Positions 23,965 to 35,461 of a stretch of 64,000 nucleotides of DNA are shown piece by piece (position 1 is the first letter of the stretch; every line of letters begins with the position of its first letter). The stretch is from an uncultured Lachnospiraceae bacterium (GTDB lineage: Bacteria; Bacillota; Clostridia; Lachnospirales; Lachnospiraceae). A program made the position numbers and the translations under genes. The stretch covers positions 58,430-122,429 of the forward strand of contig CAJUNN010000004.1 in assembly GCA_910587955.1 (NCBI GenBank), read 5' to 3'. The notes below the pieces were generated by a model. The model saw only the letters and a program-made list of their open reading frames with translations, had not been told where the DNA came from and made no database searches.

Positions 23965-25122
23965 CTATTCGTCCAGGGCTTCCTTCATTTTATCGATAAA
24001 ACTCTTTTTTCCTTTCCCTGACTTTCCTCCGGTCACACCGTTGACTGCATCCTCGTATGCGCGCAGGGCCTCCCTGGCCTCTTTGCTCAGATCCGTGGGA
24101 ACCTGCACCACCAGGGTCACGTAGTGATCGCCCCTCACACTCTTGCTCCGCAGGGAGGGGACGCCTTTTCCTTTCAGACGCACACGGGTATCCGTCTGGG
24201 TTCCCGCCTTTACGTCATACTCTACCTCTCCGTCCACGGTCTTAATGCGCACGGTGCCTCCCAGGGCCGCCGTCACAAAGCTGATCGGAGCAGTGGAATA
24301 AATATTGGTATCCTGGCGCTGGAAAATGGGATGTCTGGCCACCAGAACCTCCACCAGCAGATCCCCCCGGGGACCGCCGTTTACCCCGGGCTCGCCCTTG
24401 CCCCGGATGCGGATGCTCTGTCCGTTGTCAATGCCGGCCGGAACCGTCACCGCAATCTTCTTCTTGCTGGCAATATATCCCGTTCCGTAGCAGTCGGGGC
24501 ATTTCTCTTTGATCACCTTTCCCGTTCCGTTACAGTCCGGACAGGTGCGCACATTCTGCACCATGCCGAAAAGAGACTGCTGGGTATAAACCACCTGTCC
24601 TTTTCCGCCGCACTTGGAGCAGGTGACGGGAGACGTCCCCGGCTTGGCCCCGGTTCCGCGGCACTTCTCACATTCGTCTTTTAAGGTCAGCTCGATTTCC
24701 TTGTCGCAGCCGAATACAGCCTCCTCAAAGGTAACACGTATCTGCGTCCTTAAGTTGGAGCCCTGCATGGGACCGTTGTTCGCCCGTCTGCTGCGGCCGC
24801 CGCCGAAGAGATCTCCGAAAATATCTCCGAAAATATCTCCCATATCCGCGCCGCTGAAATCAAAACCGCCAAAGCCGCCGGGGCCTCCGCCTTCAAAAGC
24901 CGCATGTCCGAACTGATCATACTGACGCCGTTTTTCCGCATCGCTTAAGACGGCGTACGCCTCGGAAGCCTCCTTGAATTTTTTCTCTGCCTCCTGATCT
25001 CCGGGGTTCATATCCGGGTGATACTTTTTGGCAAGCTGCCGGTATGCCTTTTTAATCGCAGCGTCATCTGCATTTTTATCTACGCCCAGAACCTCGTAGT
25101 AATCTCTTTTCTGTTCTGCCAT
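23965..25122 (-). CDS. dnaJ: Chaperone protein DnaJ
   Basis: A 385-residue type I Hsp40, co-chaperone that stimulates DnaK ATP hydrolysis. It has an N-terminal J domain with HPD at residues 35-37, a Gly/Phe-rich linker (about 72-120, [14 protein letters not shown]), four CxxCxGxG zinc repeats ([32 protein letters not shown]) and the C-terminal substrate-binding domain. It lies 146 bases after dnaK. In related genomes prmA follows directly; here about 24 kb of accessory genes intervenes. Confidence 0.97.
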   Translation of the reverse strand: MAEQKRDYYEVLGVDKNADDAAIKKAYRQLAKKYHPDMNPGDQEAEKKFKEASEAYAVLSDAEKRRQYDQFGHAAFEGGGPGGFGGFDFSGADMGDIFGDIFGDLFGGGRSRRANNGPMQGSNLRTQIRVTFEEAVFGCDKEIELTLKDECEKCRGTGAKPGTSPVTCSKCGGKGQVVYTQQSLFGMVQNVRTCPDCNGTGKVIKEKCPDCYGTGYIASKKKIAVTVPAGIDNGQSIRIRGKGEPGVNGGPRGDLLVEVLVARHPIFQRQDTNIYSTAPISFVTAALGGTVRIKTVDGEVEYDVKAGTQTDTRVRLKGKGVPSLRSKSVRGDHYVTLVVQVPTDLSKEAREALRAYEDAVNGVTGGKSGKGKKSFIDKMKEALDE

Positions 25123-25175
25123 TCTTCTATCTTCCTCTTTATATTCGAATCATCGTCTTTCCCTGTACCGGAACA

Positions 25176-25206
25176 ATTCCAAGGAAAGAATGACTCTCCT
25201 TGGAAT
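25176..25206 (-). terminator. Hairpin between dnaK and dnaJ
   Basis: ATTCCAAGGA (25176-25185) pairs with TCCTTGGAAT (25197-25206). There is no strong T-run, so it may attenuate transcription or stabilise the dnaK end of the message rather than fully terminate it. Confidence 0.45.
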
Positions 25207-25268
25207 CTGTCTCTGCGCAAACCCGCCGGACGCCCGCGGCGCCCGGCTGCGGCACTTTCTGTTTCCGT

Positions 25269-27287
<2,019 letters not shown>

Positions 27288-27905
27288 TCAGTTTGCGACT
27301 TTCACCATGCTGTGGCGGATTACCGTATCCCGGTAGGTGTAGCCCTTCTGGAATTCCTCGGCTACCATATTTTCTCCCAGCTCTTCATCCTCCACGTGCA
27401 TCACCGCGTTGTGGAAATTGGGATCAAATTCCTGCCCGGCAGCCTCGATGGGCTTTATGCCCAGATCCGTGAGGGTGGTCATCAGCTGCTTGTAAATCTT
27501 ATCCATGCCCTCAATCACAGGATTTCCCTTTTCCTCCTGGGGAACGGCGGCAAGCCCCCGCTCAAAATTATCTACCACCGGAAGAATCTTCTCAATCACA
27601 TCCCTGGCTCCCACCTCATACATGTGGGATTTTTCCTTCTCGGTCCGCTTGCGGAAGTTATCAAACTCCGCCATCTGGCGCATAACCCGGTCTTCCAGCT
27701 CCTCAATTTTTTCTTCCAGTTTATCTTTTTTCTTTTTCTTCTTTTCCTTGCCGGAACCTCCAAAGGGTCCGCCGGAAGGCTTTTCTTCGGGAGCTTCCTG
27801 CTCCGCCGGGGATGCCTCTTCTTCTTTCGGCTCCGTCCCGGCATCTGCTTCCTGCCGGAGTGCTTCCTCCTTAAGTGTTTCTTCTACCATCTTTTCTTCT
27901 TCCAC
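27288..27905 (-). CDS. grpE: Nucleotide exchange factor GrpE
   Basis: A 205-residue protein that releases ADP from DnaK. After an acidic, low-complexity N-terminus (Glu/Lys/Ala-rich, about 75 residues), a long coiled coil (KLEEKIEELEDRVMRQMAEF) with DNFRKRTEKEK leads into the GrpE head (ILPVVDNFERGLA, GMDKIYKQL, FDPNFHNAVMHVED). It starts at GTG 6 bases after the hrcA stop. Its C-terminus HSMVKVAN is the usual family end. Confidence 0.96.
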   Translation of the reverse strand: MEEEKMVEETLKEEALRQEADAGTEPKEEEASPAEQEAPEEKPSGGPFGGSGKEKKKKKKDKLEEKIEELEDRVMRQMAEFDNFRKRTEKEKSHMYEVGARDVIEKILPVVDNFERGLAAVPQEEKGNPVIEGMDKIYKQLMTTLTDLGIKPIEAAGQEFDPNFHNAVMHVEDEELGENMVAEEFQKGYTYRDTVIRHSMVKVAN

Positions 27906-27911
27906 GGGTCG

Positions 27912-28943
27912 CTACCTCTTTCCTTTATATATCTCATCCAGCTGATCCATCAAAAGCTTCAGCGTACTGACCACATTCGCGTAATCCATCCGCTTGGGGC
28001 CTATGATACCAATGGTTCCCTGAAGTCCCTCGCCCAATTCATACGTGGCTGTCACCACGCTGCAGTCCTTCATGGCCTGGATGGGCGTCTCCTGTCCGAT
28101 GTAAACCTGAATGCCGTGATTCTCTTCATCCGCCAGCGTCCGGTTCACCAGATCCGCAAGCTGCCGCTTCTCCTCGAAGGTACTGATAAGCTCGCTTGCC
28201 TTTCCGTTCTCGGAAAGCTCCGGGTAACGGAAAATGTTCGTGGCGCCGGAGGTATAAATCTCCACTTCCTCTTCCGAGTGGATGACTTCGGCCACCGCGT
28301 CAATTACGTCTGCTACCAGCTCGCTGTGGATTCCGGCCTGCTCTTTCAAGCTCTTAATCATAGAGAGATTGATTTCCTCAATGGTATGGCCGTTTAAAAC
28401 GCTGTTCAGAAGAATGTTCAGCTTCAGCACTGTCTCCTGATCCAAATCCTCCCGCACATCAATGACCTTGTTCCGCACAATGTTCCCTTCCGTCATAATC
28501 ACGGTCAGAATCTGCGCGGAAGCCACCTTGGAAAGCTGGATAAATTTCAGCTTATTCCGGTGATAGGAAGGCGCGGATACCATAGTCGCATAGTTGGTAT
28601 TGGCCGCCAGGACCTTCACCACCTGCTTGAGCACCTGTTCCATCTTATCCGTCCGCTCAATCATCAGCTCCTTCAGCTCCCGGACTTCCTCTTCCTTTTC
28701 TTCCATCATTCGGTCCACATAAAGGCGGTAGCCCTTATCCGAAGGAATCCGCCCCGCCGAAGTATGGGGCTGCAGGATATATCCCATCTCCTCCAAGTCC
28801 GACATCTCATTGCGGATGGTCGCAGAACTCAAATTCAAATCCGAGTATTTGGAAATGGTCCTGGAGCCCACAGGTTCTCCTGTTTCCATATAATTGCGGA
28901 TGATGGCCTGCAAGATTTTCAGTTTTCTGTCATCCAGTTCCAT
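27912..28943 (-). CDS. hrcA: Heat-inducible transcription repressor HrcA
   Basis: A 343-residue repressor of class I heat-shock genes. The N-terminal winged helix (LDDRKLKILQAIIRNYMETG, VGSRTISKYSDLNLSSATIR, NEMSDLEEMGYILQPHTSAG) is followed by the GAF-like core and the C-terminal IGIIGPKRMDYANVVSTL block. The operator CIRCE lies just upstream at 28968-28994, so HrcA represses its own hrcA-grpE-dnaK-dnaJ operon. The gene order is standard for Firmicutes. Confidence 0.97.
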   Translation of the reverse strand: MELDDRKLKILQAIIRNYMETGEPVGSRTISKYSDLNLSSATIRNEMSDLEEMGYILQPHTSAGRIPSDKGYRLYVDRMMEEKEEEVRELKELMIERTDKMEQVLKQVVKVLAANTNYATMVSAPSYHRNKLKFIQLSKVASAQILTVIMTEGNIVRNKVIDVREDLDQETVLKLNILLNSVLNGHTIEEINLSMIKSLKEQAGIHSELVADVIDAVAEVIHSEEEVEIYTSGATNIFRYPELSENGKASELISTFEEKRQLADLVNRTLADEENHGIQVYIGQETPIQAMKDCSVVTATYELGEGLQGTIGIIGPKRMDYANVVSTLKLLMDQLDEIYKGKR

Positions 28944-28967
28944 TCTCTCACCTCGGTCTGCTCCCTA

Positions 28968-28994
28968 TTAGCACTCGGCCCTTTTGAGTGCTAA
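28968..28994. promoter_or_regulatory. CIRCE operator (HrcA binding site)
   Basis: TTAGCACTC, 9-base spacer, GAGTGCTAA: an exact consensus CIRCE, lying between the hrcA promoter -10 and the hrcA start codon, where HrcA binding blocks transcription and where DnaK/GroE status is sensed through HrcA. Confidence 0.97.
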
Positions 28995-28998
28995 CATA

Positions 28999-29027
28999 AA
29001 AATAGCACTGCCTACTCTATTTGTCAA
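28999..29027 (-). promoter_or_regulatory. Promoter of the hrcA-grpE-dnaK-dnaJ operon
   Basis: On the minus strand TTGACA (29022-29027), a 17-base spacer and TATTTT (28999-29004), immediately upstream of CIRCE. Confidence 0.85.
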
Positions 29028-29058
29028 GTCACTTTAGAAATATTTTAGAAAAAAACTC

Positions 29059-29087
29059 TTGCATTTTTTCCGCAGGAGTGCTATATA
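29059..29087 (+). promoter_or_regulatory. clpB promoter overlapping a degenerate CIRCE-like dyad
   Basis: TTGCAT (29059-29064), 17-base spacer, TATATA (29082-29087). The same stretch holds CTTGCATTT-N9-GAGTGCTAT (29058-29084): the right half matches CIRCE in 8 of 9 bases and the left half in 5 of 9. HrcA may bind it weakly, which would place clpB in the same regulon as the divergent operon; this is inference. Confidence 0.55.
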
Positions 29088-29107
29088 CTAGGTGTAAACA
29101 AGTGAAC

Positions 29108-29152
29108 AAGGCCCTGTATCGATAGAATATCTGTCTGATACCGGGCCTTTTT
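29108..29152 (+). terminator. Intrinsic terminator inside the clpB leader
   Basis: AAGGCCC-T-GTATC (29108-29120) pairs with GATAC-C-GGGCCTT (29137-29149) and is followed by TTTTT. It lies downstream of the clpB promoter and 36 bases before the clpB start, so most transcripts could stop after about 60 nt unless the hairpin is melted or bypassed. It resembles an attenuator. Confidence 0.65.
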
Positions 29153-29187
29153 GTATATTTGGAGTATTCCGGAAAGGGGTAAAATCT

Positions 29188-31770
29188 ATGAACATCACAA
29201 AATTCACGCAAAAATCCATACAAGCTGTGAATGACCTGGAAAAGCTGGCCTACGAGTACGGCAACCAGGAAATTGAGCAGGAGCATCTTCTCTTAAGCCT
29301 TCTGCGCCAGGAAGACAGCCTGATCCTGAAACTGATTGCCAAAATGGAAATCAACACGGAACATTTCCGCAGCCGGGCGGAACAGGCCTTAAATAAAAGG
29401 GTCAAGGTCTCCGGCGGATCCCCCTATGTGGGAGAGTATTTAAATAAGGTTCTGGTCCATGCGGAGGACGAGGCCCGGCAGATGGGGGATGAATATGTAT
29501 CCGTAGAGCACCTCTTCCTCTCCCTGCTGCATCAGCCAAGCCCGGCGCTAAAAGAAATCTGGAGGGAATACGGAATCACCCCCGACCGTTTCCTAAAAGC
29601 CCTCTCCACAGTCCGGGGCAACCAGCGGGTCACAAGCGATAACCCGGAAGCAACCTATGATACCTTAAATAAATACGGAAGCGATCTGGTAGAGCGGGCC
29701 AGGGAGCAAAAACTGGATCCCGTCATTGGAAGAGATGGGGAAATCCGCAATATCATCCGCATTCTCTCCCGGAAGACAAAAAACAATCCGGTTCTCATCG
29801 GAGAACCCGGCGTGGGCAAGACGGCGGCCATTGAGGGCCTGGCCCAGCGGATTGTCCGCGGGGATGTGCCCGACGGCTTAAAGGACAAGAAAATTTTCGC
29901 CCTGGACATGGGCGCTCTGGTGGCCGGGGCCAAATACCGGGGAGAGTTTGAGGAGCGGCTGAAGGCCGTTCTGGAGGAAGTGCGCAAAAGTGAAGGAAAC
30001 ATTATCCTCTTTATTGACGAGCTCCACCTGATTGTGGGAGCCGGGAAGACGGACGGGGCCATGGACGCCGGAAATATGCTCAAACCCATGCTGGCCCGGG
30101 GGGAACTCCACTGCATCGGCGCCACCACCCTGGACGAATACCGGCAGTATATTGAAAAGGACGCAGCCCTGGAGCGGCGTTTCCAGCCGGTGATGGTGGA
30201 TGAACCCACCGTGGAGGACACCATTTCCATCCTACGGGGATTAAAAGAGCGCTACGAGGTTTTCCACGGGGTAAAAATCACGGATGCCGCCCTGGTATCG
30301 GCGGCTGCGCTGTCCAACCGCTACATTTCCGACCGTTTTCTTCCCGACAAGGCCATTGACCTGGTAGACGAAGCCTGCGCTCTCATTAAAACCGAGCTGG
30401 ATTCCATGCCCACGGAGCTGGACGAACTGCGCCGCAGAATTATGCAGCTGGAAATTGAGGAGGCGGCCCTGAAAAAGGAAACCGACCGTTTAAGCCAGGA
30501 ACGGCTGGAGCACCTTCAAAAAGACTTGGCGGAGCTGCGGGACGAATTCAACACCCGCAAAGCCCAGTGGGACAATGAAAAAACTTCCGTGGAACGGCTC
30601 TCCAAACTGCGGGAGGAGATCGAGGACATCAACCGGCAGATTCAGGCCGCCCAGCAGAACTATGATCTGAACAAAGCAGCCGAGCTCCAATACGGGAAGC
30701 TTCCCCAGCTGCAGAAAATTCTGGAGCAGGAGGAGGAGGCCATCCGCAAAACAGACCTTTCCCTGATCCGGGAGGCGGTGACGGAAGACGAGATCGCCCG
30801 CATCATTTCCCGGTGGACGGGGATTCCTGTAGCCAAGCTTACGGAGAGCGAGCGGAACAAAACCCTGCATCTGGACCGGGAGCTCCACAAGCGGGTCATC
30901 GGCCAGGACGAGGGTGTTACCCTGGTATCGGAAGCCATCATCCGCTCCAAAGCAGGGATTAAAGACCCCAGCAAACCCATCGGCTCCTTCCTCTTCCTAG
31001 GCCCCACCGGCGTGGGAAAAACGGAGCTGGCAAAAGCCCTGGCCTTAAGCCTTTTTGACGATGAACAGAATATGGTGCGCATCGATATGAGCGAATATAT
31101 GGAGAAATACTCCGTCTCCCGCCTCATCGGAGCGCCTCCCGGATACGTGGGCTACGAGGAGGGCGGCCAGCTCACGGAGGCCGTGCGCCGCAAGCCCTAC
31201 TCCGTGGTCCTCTTTGACGAGATTGAAAAGGCCCACCCGGATGTATTCAACGTGCTCCTGCAGGTATTGGACGACGGACGGATTACCGATTCCCAGGGCC
31301 GGACGGTGGATTTCAAAAACACCATCCTGATTATGACTTCCAATATCGGATCCTCCTATCTTCTGGAAGGTATTGACGAAGCGGGAAATATCAGGCCGGA
31401 GGCGCAGCAGATGGTAATGAACGACCTGCGCAGCCACTTCCGGCCGGAGTTCTTAAACCGCCTGGACGAGACCATCCTCTTTAAGCCCCTGAGCAGGAGA
31501 GACATCCACGCCATCCTGGATCTGCTTCTTAAGGAGCTGAACGGCCGCCTGGCGGACCGGAACCTGACTCTTAAGCTCACCGATGCTGCCAAAACTTTTA
31601 TCGCCGGCCACGGCTACGACCCGGTCTACGGCGCCCGGCCCTTAAAGCGCTACATGCAGAAGCATGTGGAAACCCTGGCTGCAAAATTGATTCTCGGCGG
31701 GGAAATCCAAGAAGGAAGTACGATTTGGATAGATGCCGACGGGGAAAAGCTGAAAGCAGAAACCAGGTAA
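29188..31770 (+). CDS. clpB: ATP-dependent disaggregase ClpB
   Basis: An 860-residue Hsp100 that, with DnaK, extracts proteins from aggregates. Clp N-domain (1-145), first AAA module with [13 protein letters not shown] near 205, a ClpB-type coiled-coil middle domain (about 400-520), second AAA module with [14 protein letters not shown] near 605 and the second Walker [14 protein letters not shown]. The C-terminal [20 protein letters not shown] is the usual ClpB end. ATG 29188 has GGAAAGGGG upstream. It is transcribed away from the hrcA operon, with its own promoter, a CIRCE-like dyad and a leader terminator. Confidence 0.97.
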   Translation: MNITKFTQKSIQAVNDLEKLAYEYGNQEIEQEHLLLSLLRQEDSLILKLIAKMEINTEHFRSRAEQALNKRVKVSGGSPYVGEYLNKVLVHAEDEARQMGDEYVSVEHLFLSLLHQPSPALKEIWREYGITPDRFLKALSTVRGNQRVTSDNPEATYDTLNKYGSDLVERAREQKLDPVIGRDGEIRNIIRILSRKTKNNPVLIGEPGVGKTAAIEGLAQRIVRGDVPDGLKDKKIFALDMGALVAGAKYRGEFEERLKAVLEEVRKSEGNIILFIDELHLIVGAGKTDGAMDAGNMLKPMLARGELHCIGATTLDEYRQYIEKDAALERRFQPVMVDEPTVEDTISILRGLKERYEVFHGVKITDAALVSAAALSNRYISDRFLPDKAIDLVDEACALIKTELDSMPTELDELRRRIMQLEIEEAALKKETDRLSQERLEHLQKDLAELRDEFNTRKAQWDNEKTSVERLSKLREEIEDINRQIQAAQQNYDLNKAAELQYGKLPQLQKILEQEEEAIRKTDLSLIREAVTEDEIARIISRWTGIPVAKLTESERNKTLHLDRELHKRVIGQDEGVTLVSEAIIRSKAGIKDPSKPIGSFLFLGPTGVGKTELAKALALSLFDDEQNMVRIDMSEYMEKYSVSRLIGAPPGYVGYEEGGQLTEAVRRKPYSVVLFDEIEKAHPDVFNVLLQVLDDGRITDSQGRTVDFKNTILIMTSNIGSSYLLEGIDEAGNIRPEAQQMVMNDLRSHFRPEFLNRLDETILFKPLSRRDIHAILDLLLKELNGRLADRNLTLKLTDAAKTFIAGHGYDPVYGARPLKRYMQKHVETLAAKLILGGEIQEGSTIWIDADGEKLKAETR

Positions 31771-31796
31771 TACGAATAGAAATCATAAGCCAGACG

Positions 31797-31834
31797 CAGG
31801 GCTGCCCCGGGAATTTCTCCCCGGAGCAGCCCTG
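31797..31834. terminator. Hairpin between convergent clpB and lipoprotein genes
   Basis: CAGGGCTGC (31797-31805) pairs with GCAGCCCTG (31826-31834), with an inner CCGGG/CCCGG pairing. It probably terminates clpB transcription; the T-tract is poor in both directions. Confidence 0.6.
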
Positions 31835-31842
31835 CCATTCGA

Positions 31843-32727
31843 TTATCCTTCAAAAAAATAATTGAGGTGCCATGAGTATTTGATCCTGCTTACCTGACCA
31901 TTGAAGAGATAAAATTCAAGCCTTTGCACATCATTCCGGCAGTAAATCTGTTTCACATTTCCTGATTCCCCTTCCTGCTCAATAAAATCTCCAAAAACTT
32001 TTCTCACCTCTTCTTCGCTGCTTCCCAGCGTAATCCCCTCCAGAGAGATTTCCGGATAGACCTCCAGCAGCCGATCCATTTGTTCCTGTGTAACTTCTGA
32101 ATCATTAATTCCCCAAATCAAGGAGGTTACCGGACAATTTTTGTAATCCAGTTCCTCATTGGATTGCCAGTTCTGAATCATGGCAATAATCGGCTCATAG
32201 AAGTAATACTCCGGATTACTCATATTGAAAAACAGCGTCGCATCGTCCACATCCGGATTTTTATATGTCATTCCCGGATAGCTATCGTTTACAAGCCTAT
32301 ACTCAAAACTATGGTAACTGTCCGCTCCGCCGGAAATATAACAATCCAGTTCCGGGAAATTTTCGGCAGTAATTTCCGTCCCTGTCACATGATCGCTTTC
32401 TGTAATTGCTATACGCATCTTCCCCTCATAGATAGAATAATGCTGTCCTTCCCAGTCAAAATGAAATCCCAAATCATATAAATCCATAAAAGTGAAAAAA
32501 GCCGGCTCGAAATCATTCCCTTCGATTGTAATCTTATTAAAAATCAAAGGCACAGTACTTTCCTCAGAATCTATACCTGTCTCCTCCCCGGCAGATTCCC
32601 CTGAATCGTCTGTAACGGTTTCTGCTCTATCTTCATCGGATCTAGACGCGTCCTTCTTTCCGCACCCCGTCAAGCCTATAAGGCTTATCAGAATTCCTAC
32701 CATTAAGCAAACATACCATCTCTTCAT
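31843..32727 (-). CDS. Lipoprotein of unknown function
   Basis: A 294-residue lipoprotein. The N-terminus RWYVCLMVGILISLIGLTGC is a type II signal with lipobox LTGC, followed by a Ser/Asp/Glu-rich linker to about residue 58 and then a soluble domain (ITIEGNDFEPAFFTFMDLYD, EISLEGITLGSSEEEVRKVF). The GITLGSSEEEVRKVFG part resembles the short motif that positions a threshold or anchor in small outer-layer lipoproteins of Firmicutes. No enzymatic motif is seen. It is a single gene convergent with clpB. Confidence 0.7.
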   Translation of the reverse strand: MKRWYVCLMVGILISLIGLTGCGKKDASRSDEDRAETVTDDSGESAGEETGIDSEESTVPLIFNKITIEGNDFEPAFFTFMDLYDLGFHFDWEGQHYSIYEGKMRIAITESDHVTGTEITAENFPELDCYISGGADSYHSFEYRLVNDSYPGMTYKNPDVDDATLFFNMSNPEYYFYEPIIAMIQNWQSNEELDYKNCPVTSLIWGINDSEVTQEQMDRLLEVYPEISLEGITLGSSEEEVRKVFGDFIEQEGESGNVKQIYCRNDVQRLEFYLFNGQVSRIKYSWHLNYFFEG

Positions 32728-32929
32728 TTGTTATCCCTCTCATTTCTTCCACATGCACAAATGCTTCTGCCACACCATCAGGGAAGCCGCATTCCGCAGC
32801 AAAGTCCTTTCTTAATTTTTAGTATATTCTATTTGCCCTGCAGGTTAATGTCAAGAAAAACACTGGACTTTAGAACAAAAAAGCAACATCCGTAAAACCG
32901 AAACTGGATCTCCTTTTGCAGCAGAATAT

Positions 32930-32967
32930 AAAGGCGGCCCCTTTCCACCGAAAGCAGGCCGCCCTTT
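32930..32967 (-). terminator. Terminator of the flotillin gene
   Basis: GGCGGCC (32933-32939) pairs with GGCCGCC (32957-32963), flanked by AAA and TTT pairs; 22 bases after the flotillin stop codon. Confidence 0.65.
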
Positions 32968-32989
32968 CACTATCCTATGTACAACTTTC

Positions 32990-34570
32990 CTACTCTTCCT
33001 TTCCGTCCTCCCCGGTTCCCGGAAGCCCGGAAATATTCAAGTTCCGCGTCACCTTGGCGTCGTAAGTCTCCGCCTTGATAATTTCCCCCAGATCAATGCC
33101 CACGGTCTCTTTCATAGTTTCAAAAAGCTTCGTCATAACGGCCGGGACATTTCCCGCCACGTCGGACACGCCCTTGTCATCCCCTCCGCCGATAATGGTG
33201 ATCTTGTCAATCTGGGTCAGAGGCTCCGCAATCTTTCCGGCAATCTCGGGCAGTACACCGATCAGCATTTCTGCAACGGCTGCCTTATTGTATTTCTGAT
33301 AAGCCTCCGCCTTCTTCTCCATGGCCTCTGCCTCCGCCATACCCTTGGCTCGGATCGCTTCGGCTTCCGCCTCTCCTCTTGCCTGGATACCGGCCGCCTC
33401 CTGCTCCATGGTATACTTATTGGCTTCCGCCTGGGCCTTTTTCGCCAGAGCATCCTGCTCCGCCTCATACTTCCTGGCCTCTGCCTGGGCCTTCTTGGCC
33501 TCTGCATCCCGTTCGGCCTCATATTTCCTGGCCGTAGCGTCCTGCTCCGCCTCATATTTCTTTGCTTCCGCATCTCTCTGGCGTTTGGCCAGGGCCGCCG
33601 CTGCCGCCTGCTCTACGGCGTAGCGGTCTGCGTCCGCCTTCTTGTTGATCTCGGCCTCCAAAGCCTGCTGCTTTACCAGCACTTCCTGTTTGCGCAGCTC
33701 GGCTTCCCGCTCCGCCTTTGCAATCTGGGCGTTTACGGTAGCCGTCTGAATGGCCTTCTCCTGCTCCTGTTCCTGGATCTTGTAGGCGGCATCCGCCATA
33801 GCCTGCTTGGTATCGGAAATCTGCTGCAGCTCCGCCTTTTTGATGGCAAGCTCATTATTTTTCTCTGCAATCTCCGTCTCCGCCAGCACCCGGGCGTCGT
33901 TGGATGCTTTGTTGGCCTCTGCCTGGGCAATGGCCACGTCCCGCTCTGCCTGGGCTCTGGCAATGGAAGCATCTTTCTTAATCTTGGCCGTATTGTCCGC
34001 TCCCAAATCCTTAATAAGCCCGTTCTCGTCCGTCACATTCTGGATGTTGCAGGACACCACCTCAATGCCAAGCTTCTTCATATCCTTGGAAGCTTTCTCC
34101 ATTACCTGATCGGAAAAAGAATCCCGGTCTGTATTGATGGATTTCAAGGTCAGGGTGCCGATGATCTCCCTCATATTTCCCTGGAGAGAATCCTGCAGAT
34201 CCCGTGTAATCTGATCGGAACTTTTATTCAAAAAGTTCTTGGCAGCCAGACGGATGCCCTCTGTGGTAGGATCAATCCGTACCTTTGCCACCGCATCTAC
34301 ATTGACATTGATAAAATCCGTAGTGGGAACCGACTGCTCCGTCTTAATATCCACTGTCATCTGTCCCAGGTAGAGCTTATCCATGCGTTCCAGGAAGGGT
34401 ACCCGGATCCCTGCCCGGCCGATCAGGATCTTGGGCTCCTTTTTCAGACCGGAAATAATAAACGCCCGGTCAGGCGGAGCCTTCACATAACCCATGGCCA
34501 GAATCAAAATCACTGCGGCAACCACAATAACCGGTATCAAAAAAGTCAATACTTCCTGAAGATTTTCCAT
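32990..34570 (-). CDS. Flotillin-like SPFH-domain protein
   Basis: A 526-residue membrane-associated scaffold protein. An N-terminal helix (VLTFLIPVIVVAAVILILAM) precedes the SPFH domain (VPFLERMDKLYLGQMTVDIK, INVNVDAVAKVRIDP). A very long Ala/Glu/Lys/Arg coiled coil with repeated KKAQAEARKYEAEQDA-type units follows (about residues 200-440), and the C-terminal TIIGGGDDKGV segment ends the flotillin family core. Flotillins organise membrane microdomains. Start 34570 has AGGAG 7 bases upstream; a start two codons earlier would overlap it. A PAP2 phosphatase gene lies 30 bases upstream in the same direction. Confidence 0.92.
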   Translation of the reverse strand: MENLQEVLTFLIPVIVVAAVILILAMGYVKAPPDRAFIISGLKKEPKILIGRAGIRVPFLERMDKLYLGQMTVDIKTEQSVPTTDFINVNVDAVAKVRIDPTTEGIRLAAKNFLNKSSDQITRDLQDSLQGNMREIIGTLTLKSINTDRDSFSDQVMEKASKDMKKLGIEVVSCNIQNVTDENGLIKDLGADNTAKIKKDASIARAQAERDVAIAQAEANKASNDARVLAETEIAEKNNELAIKKAELQQISDTKQAMADAAYKIQEQEQEKAIQTATVNAQIAKAEREAELRKQEVLVKQQALEAEINKKADADRYAVEQAAAAALAKRQRDAEAKKYEAEQDATARKYEAERDAEAKKAQAEARKYEAEQDALAKKAQAEANKYTMEQEAAGIQARGEAEAEAIRAKGMAEAEAMEKKAEAYQKYNKAAVAEMLIGVLPEIAGKIAEPLTQIDKITIIGGGDDKGVSDVAGNVPAVMTKLFETMKETVGIDLGEIIKAETYDAKVTRNLNISGLPGTGEDGKEE

Positions 34571-34600
34571 TCTCATTCTCCTCTTTCCTGCCGTATTCTG

Positions 34601-35125
34601 CTATTCCTTCTTCTGTTTCCTGTTCACCAGCATCCACGCCGCCCATCCGGTCACGCAGCCCACCAGCATTCCCCCCAGCACATCCGTGGGATAGTGCACA
34701 CCCACATACAGACGGGAAAAAGAAATCAGCGCCGCCGCCGCAAGCGCCGGAATTCCTGCTTTCTTCGGCAGGCAGAGAAACATGGCGCTGGCTATGGCAA
34801 AACAAGCCCCTGCATGGCCCGACGGAAAAGAAAAATCTGAAGGCCTTCGGGTAATCAGCTCAAGTCCTGCAAATACCTCGTAAGGCCGTACCCGCGCAAA
34901 AAGGTTTTTCAGCACCAGATTGACCGCCACAAAATCCAGAATTAAAGACAGGGATGCCGTGAATCCTGCCTGCCTATAGGACCGGATGCACAAAAGGACA
35001 ATGCAGGCCGCAATGGCAATCAGGCCTGCATCGCCCAGTGACGTGATGAACTGCATAATTTTATCGAGCACGGGACTTCTCACATTGTCCTGAAGAAAAA
35101 GAAGAAACCGTCCTTCCCAGCCCAT
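34601..35125 (-). CDS. PAP2-family phosphatase
   Basis: A 174-residue integral membrane lipid phosphatase (type 2 phosphatidic acid phosphatase or undecaprenyl-pyrophosphatase class). The three catalytic motifs are KNLFARVRP, FSFPSGHAG and SRLYVGVHYPTD; about five transmembrane helices surround them. No strong ribosome binding site is seen directly before ATG 35125. It lies between the flotillin gene and a DUF6061-like gene, on one strand, and may be part of one transcript. Confidence 0.92.
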   Translation of the reverse strand: MGWEGRFLLFLQDNVRSPVLDKIMQFITSLGDAGLIAIAACIVLLCIRSYRQAGFTASLSLILDFVAVNLVLKNLFARVRPYEVFAGLELITRRPSDFSFPSGHAGACFAIASAMFLCLPKKAGIPALAAAALISFSRLYVGVHYPTDVLGGMLVGCVTGWAAWMLVNRKQKKE

Positions 35126-35137
35126 ACGCTTATATTC

Positions 35138-35365
35138 CTATATTTCCGTAAATGTATAGCGGACAAGCGTACCGGATAAATCCAGGTGGAACACTACGGA
35201 TCCGTCGTTCATTACTTCTTTGTCTACGGATACTTTCTTGTCTTTGTGCAGCCCCTTTACATAAGCATCCAGATCATCCGTCTCAATTTCCCGGATCTCT
35301 GTATCCCGCATCTGGTTTCCCGGACACTTGTTCAAATTTTCCACCAGCATTTCATAAGCCTTCAT
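35138..35365 (-). CDS. DUF6061-like small protein, paralogue 1
   Basis: A 75-residue soluble protein with the hallmark NKCPGNQMRDTEIREIETDD, ending VRYTFTEI. It is the paralogue of the gene at 38346-38573 (same length, same ends). Start 35365 follows GGAGG by 7 bases. I recognise it as the DUF6061-like family from Lachnospiraceae by pattern only; the function is unknown. A cytoplasmic regulator or adaptor is possible. Confidence 0.65.
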   Translation of the reverse strand: MKAYEMLVENLNKCPGNQMRDTEIREIETDDLDAYVKGLHKDKKVSVDKEVMNDGSVVFHLDLSGTLVRYTFTEI

Positions 35366-35461
35366 ACGCATACCTCCACCTTTGAAATTTGAAAAACATT
35401 TCGTTTCTTCTGCTCTTATTTTACACCTATATAATGGAAAGAGCAAGTTTTTTCTGATTAT

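Noticed and set aside
33262..33623. Arg- and Ser-rich frames within the flotillin gene region
   Set aside because: They are out-of-frame readings of the Ala/Glu/Lys coiled-coil codons of the flotillin gene.
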